A stretch of DNA of 7,031 nucleotides, from the NCBI GenBank assembly GCA_025923975.1, contig JAICEV010000183.1:1-7031 (forward strand), given 5' to 3'. Made by a program: the position numbers and the translations under genes. This document shows positions 5,851 through 7,031 of this stretch, in pieces; within the stretch, counting starts at the first letter, position 1, and each line of letters begins with the position of its first letter. The stretch is from Propionibacteriaceae bacterium. GTDB taxonomy: Bacteria; Actinomycetota; Actinomycetes; Propionibacteriales; Propionibacteriaceae. Below the pieces are notes generated by a model. It was given only the letters and a program-made list of their open reading frames with translations, was not told the DNA's origin and searched no databases.

Positions 5851-6410
5851 ACGATTTCCGGGTTCTCCCAATACCAGGTGCTGACCAGCCGCCTCCGAGC
5901 AAGCCGGCCGCCGATGACCATAATCAGACCGGCCAACAGGGTGGGTATCCACGCGGTGCCGAGCAACGTCGGCACGCCGGCGTTCGACAGCAGCTGGTAG
6001 CCGAGGCCCACAGTGGACGCGCCGAGCAGTAGGGAGACACCTGACACCATCACCAGTCGACGCGTCCAGCGTCCGACATCATCGACGATGAGCACCCAGA
6101 ACGATGCCACGCCGGTGATCAGACCCACCTGCTGAAAAGCTAGGCCGAGGTAGGTGATGCTGATGCCCATACCTGCGGCGGCAACACTTGTCGCGCCCTG
6201 AAAAGCCTCCGCGTTGGGGTTGACGATAAGGAAGAAGCGGCTGGCTGGAATGAGGGAGCGGCCGGGCACCACTGTCGCCGCCTCGACCATGACGTGCGGC
6301 AGCACTGCGCTCATGATCATGAGGAGCAGAGCGGAAATACCCATGACAGCGCGCCCAAACTGTGCGCGCCGGCGACGCTCAAGCTCGTCGGCGCTCACCC
6401 GGATCCCCAT
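5841..6410 (-). CDS. Multi-pass membrane protein of unknown function
   Basis: I do not recognise this 189-aa protein. A charged, Arg-rich N-terminus (8-20) precedes a membrane segment at about 22-44. After an extracytoplasmic-looking loop with VPGRS and NPNAEAF comes a long hydrophobic stretch at about 74-109, perhaps two passes with a QQVG break near 93-96. Further segments lie at about 119-141 and 148-168. An Arg-rich patch (169-174) and a short tail with WYWENPE follow. ATG 6410 is preferred because an AGAAGGGG-type Shine-Dalgarno lies 4-6 bases upstream; a GTG at 6425 would put the start inside that site. It follows rplI on the same strand by 89 bases, across a strong hairpin. In many actinobacteria dnaB occupies the place after rplI, and this protein shows no resemblance to DnaB. 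No catalytic motif is visible. Confidence 0.75.
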   Translation of the reverse strand: MGIRVSADELERRRRAQFGRAVMGISALLLMIMSAVLPHVMVEAATVVPGRSLIPASRFFLIVNPNAEAFQGATSVAAAGMGISITYLGLAFQQVGLITGVASFWVLIVDDVGRWTRRLVMVSGVSLLLGASTVGLGYQLLSNAGVPTLLGTAWIPTLLAGLIMVIGGRLARRRLVSTWYWENPEIVQP

Positions 6411-6431
6411 CACGCCCCTTCTCACGAAGCC

Positions 6432-6473
6432 GGTCGCAGGCGGCCTGCGACCTACACAGAGCTGCCTGCGACC
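6432..6473 (-). terminator. Strong hairpin with a competing arm after rplI
   Basis: GGTCGCAGG (6432-6440), a 3-base loop and CCTGCGACC (6444-6452) form a perfect 9-bp GC-rich stem. A further copy of GCCTGCGACC at 6464-6473 can pair with the same left arm. The stem lies between the rplI stop (6500) and the next minus-strand start (6410). It could terminate or attenuate the ribosomal operon, although no T tract follows in the minus direction, or it could protect the upstream mRNA. Confidence 0.5.
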
Positions 6474-6499
6474 AGTTTCAACCTGGGGTCAAACCCGAG

Positions 6500-6946
6500 T
6501 CACGCCTTGTCTACCACCAGCCGCACATGCGCCGTGACCGCATCGTGCAGTCTGACACCGACGGTGTGTAAACCGACGGTCTTGATCGGCTTGGCGATCT
6601 GTACGGCCCGCTTGTCGACCAGTGGCCCGCCAGCCTTTTTGATGGCGGCGGCGATGTCGCCCGCGGTCACCGCGCCGAACAGCTTGCCGGTATCGCCTGC
6701 CCGAGCCGGCAAGTCGATCGTCAGACCCTCGAGTTGTTCGCGCACTTCCTGAGCGTGATCGAGGCCACGGATCTCCCGCGCGTCGCGACTCCGCTTGATG
6801 CCGGCAATCTGCTTCTCGCCGCCACGGGTCCAGCGGATCGCGAAGCCGCGCGGAATCAGGAAGTTGCGACCGTAACCGTCCTTAACCTCAACCACGTCGC
6901 CAGCCATGCCGAGATTGTCAACGGCAGCAGTCAGGATGAGCTTCAT
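6500..6946 (-). CDS. rplI: 50S ribosomal protein L9
   Basis: Bacterial ribosomal protein bL9, 148 aa, the usual length. It binds 23S rRNA at the base of the L1 stalk and helps keep the reading frame. The N-terminal domain opens MKLILT and carries the family signature VKDGYGRNFLIPRG at 21-34. A charged connecting helix follows at about 41-75 (EKQIAGIKRSRDAREI and beyond). The C-terminal domain includes LFGAVTAGDIAAAIKK, the conserved LFGSVT-type motif. The ATG at 6946 lies 19 bases after the rpsR stop, the normal order of the rpsF-ssb-rpsR-rplI cluster. The leader between the two genes contains tandem AGGTAAT repeats. Confidence 0.98.
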   Translation of the reverse strand: MKLILTAAVDNLGMAGDVVEVKDGYGRNFLIPRGFAIRWTRGGEKQIAGIKRSRDAREIRGLDHAQEVREQLEGLTIDLPARAGDTGKLFGAVTAGDIAAAIKKAGGPLVDKRAVQIAKPIKTVGLHTVGVRLHDAVTAHVRLVVDKA

Positions 6947-6965
6947 CCCTATTACCTATTACCTT
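6947..6965 (-). promoter_or_regulatory. rplI ribosome binding region with tandem heptamers
   Basis: In the minus direction the whole intercistronic leader reads AAGGTAATAGGTAATAGGG. It contains AGGTAAT twice in tandem (6958-6964 and 6951-6957) and then AGGG next to the ATG. The AGG at 6955-6957 lies 8 bases from the start and is the best Shine-Dalgarno match, a weak one for a ribosomal gene. Confidence 0.55.
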
Positions 6966-7031
6966 TCAGCGGGCCGTGGAGGCGTACGGCAACAGCGCCA
7001 CCTCACGAGCGTTCTTGATGGCGATCGCTAC
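6966..7031 (-). CDS. rpsR: 30S ribosomal protein S18, C-terminal end (partial)
   Basis: The last 21 codons and the TGA stop (6966-6968) of a minus-strand gene whose 5' part lies beyond the window. The peptide reads AIAIKNAREVALLPY and then ASTAR, the highly conserved C-terminus of bacterial S18, a small-subunit protein that pairs with S6 on the platform. Position directly before rplI is the standard arrangement. rpsF and ssb would be expected just outside the window. Confidence 0.95.
   Translation of the reverse strand, partial: VAIAIKNAREVALLPYASTAR

Overview
The window looks like a chromosomal segment from a moderately GC-rich actinobacterium (Actinomycetota). The gene set (PASTA kinase PknB, TrpG/PabA, a DUF881 protein, CrgA) matches the conserved cell-division and cell-wall cluster that lies near oriC in mycobacteria and relatives. 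Frequent GTG/TTG starts and a probable leaderless gene fit the same group. A finer placement, perhaps Propionibacteriales, would be a guess.

Layout. Bases 1-347 hold no convincing gene but carry a degenerate tandem repeat of about 50 bp. A full-length pknB-type Ser/Thr kinase (+) follows, then an AlkB-family 2-oxoglutarate/Fe(II) dioxygenase (+) with a probable leaderless GTG start and a LexA-like inverted repeat just upstream. Convergent to these is a minus-strand run that reads, in transcription order, DUF881 protein, TrpG/PabA glutamine amidotransferase, alpha/beta hydrolase. A 106-bp divergent region separates that run from crgA (+). A 216-bp convergent intergenic region (5625-5840) holds hairpins and two DnaA-box-like 9-mers. 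The right end is minus strand: the last 21 codons of rpsR (S18), rplI (L9), a striking hairpin region, and an unrecognised multi-pass membrane protein.

How the genes fit together. PknB senses muropeptide or lipid II through its PASTA repeats and controls growth and division. CrgA is a small divisome membrane protein. DUF881 proteins are conserved neighbours of these genes with no settled function. TrpG/PabA supplies ammonia for anthranilate or aminodeoxychorismate synthesis. AlkB and the hydrolase look like lineage-specific additions between pknB and trpG. The ribosomal genes belong to the usual rpsF-ssb-rpsR-rplI cluster.

I found no phage, insertion sequence, CRISPR array, tRNA or defence system, and no clearly novel multi-gene system. 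The most interesting signals are regulatory: the DnaA-box pair, the candidate LexA operator at alkB, the mutually exclusive hairpins after rplI, and the tandem repeats before pknB.
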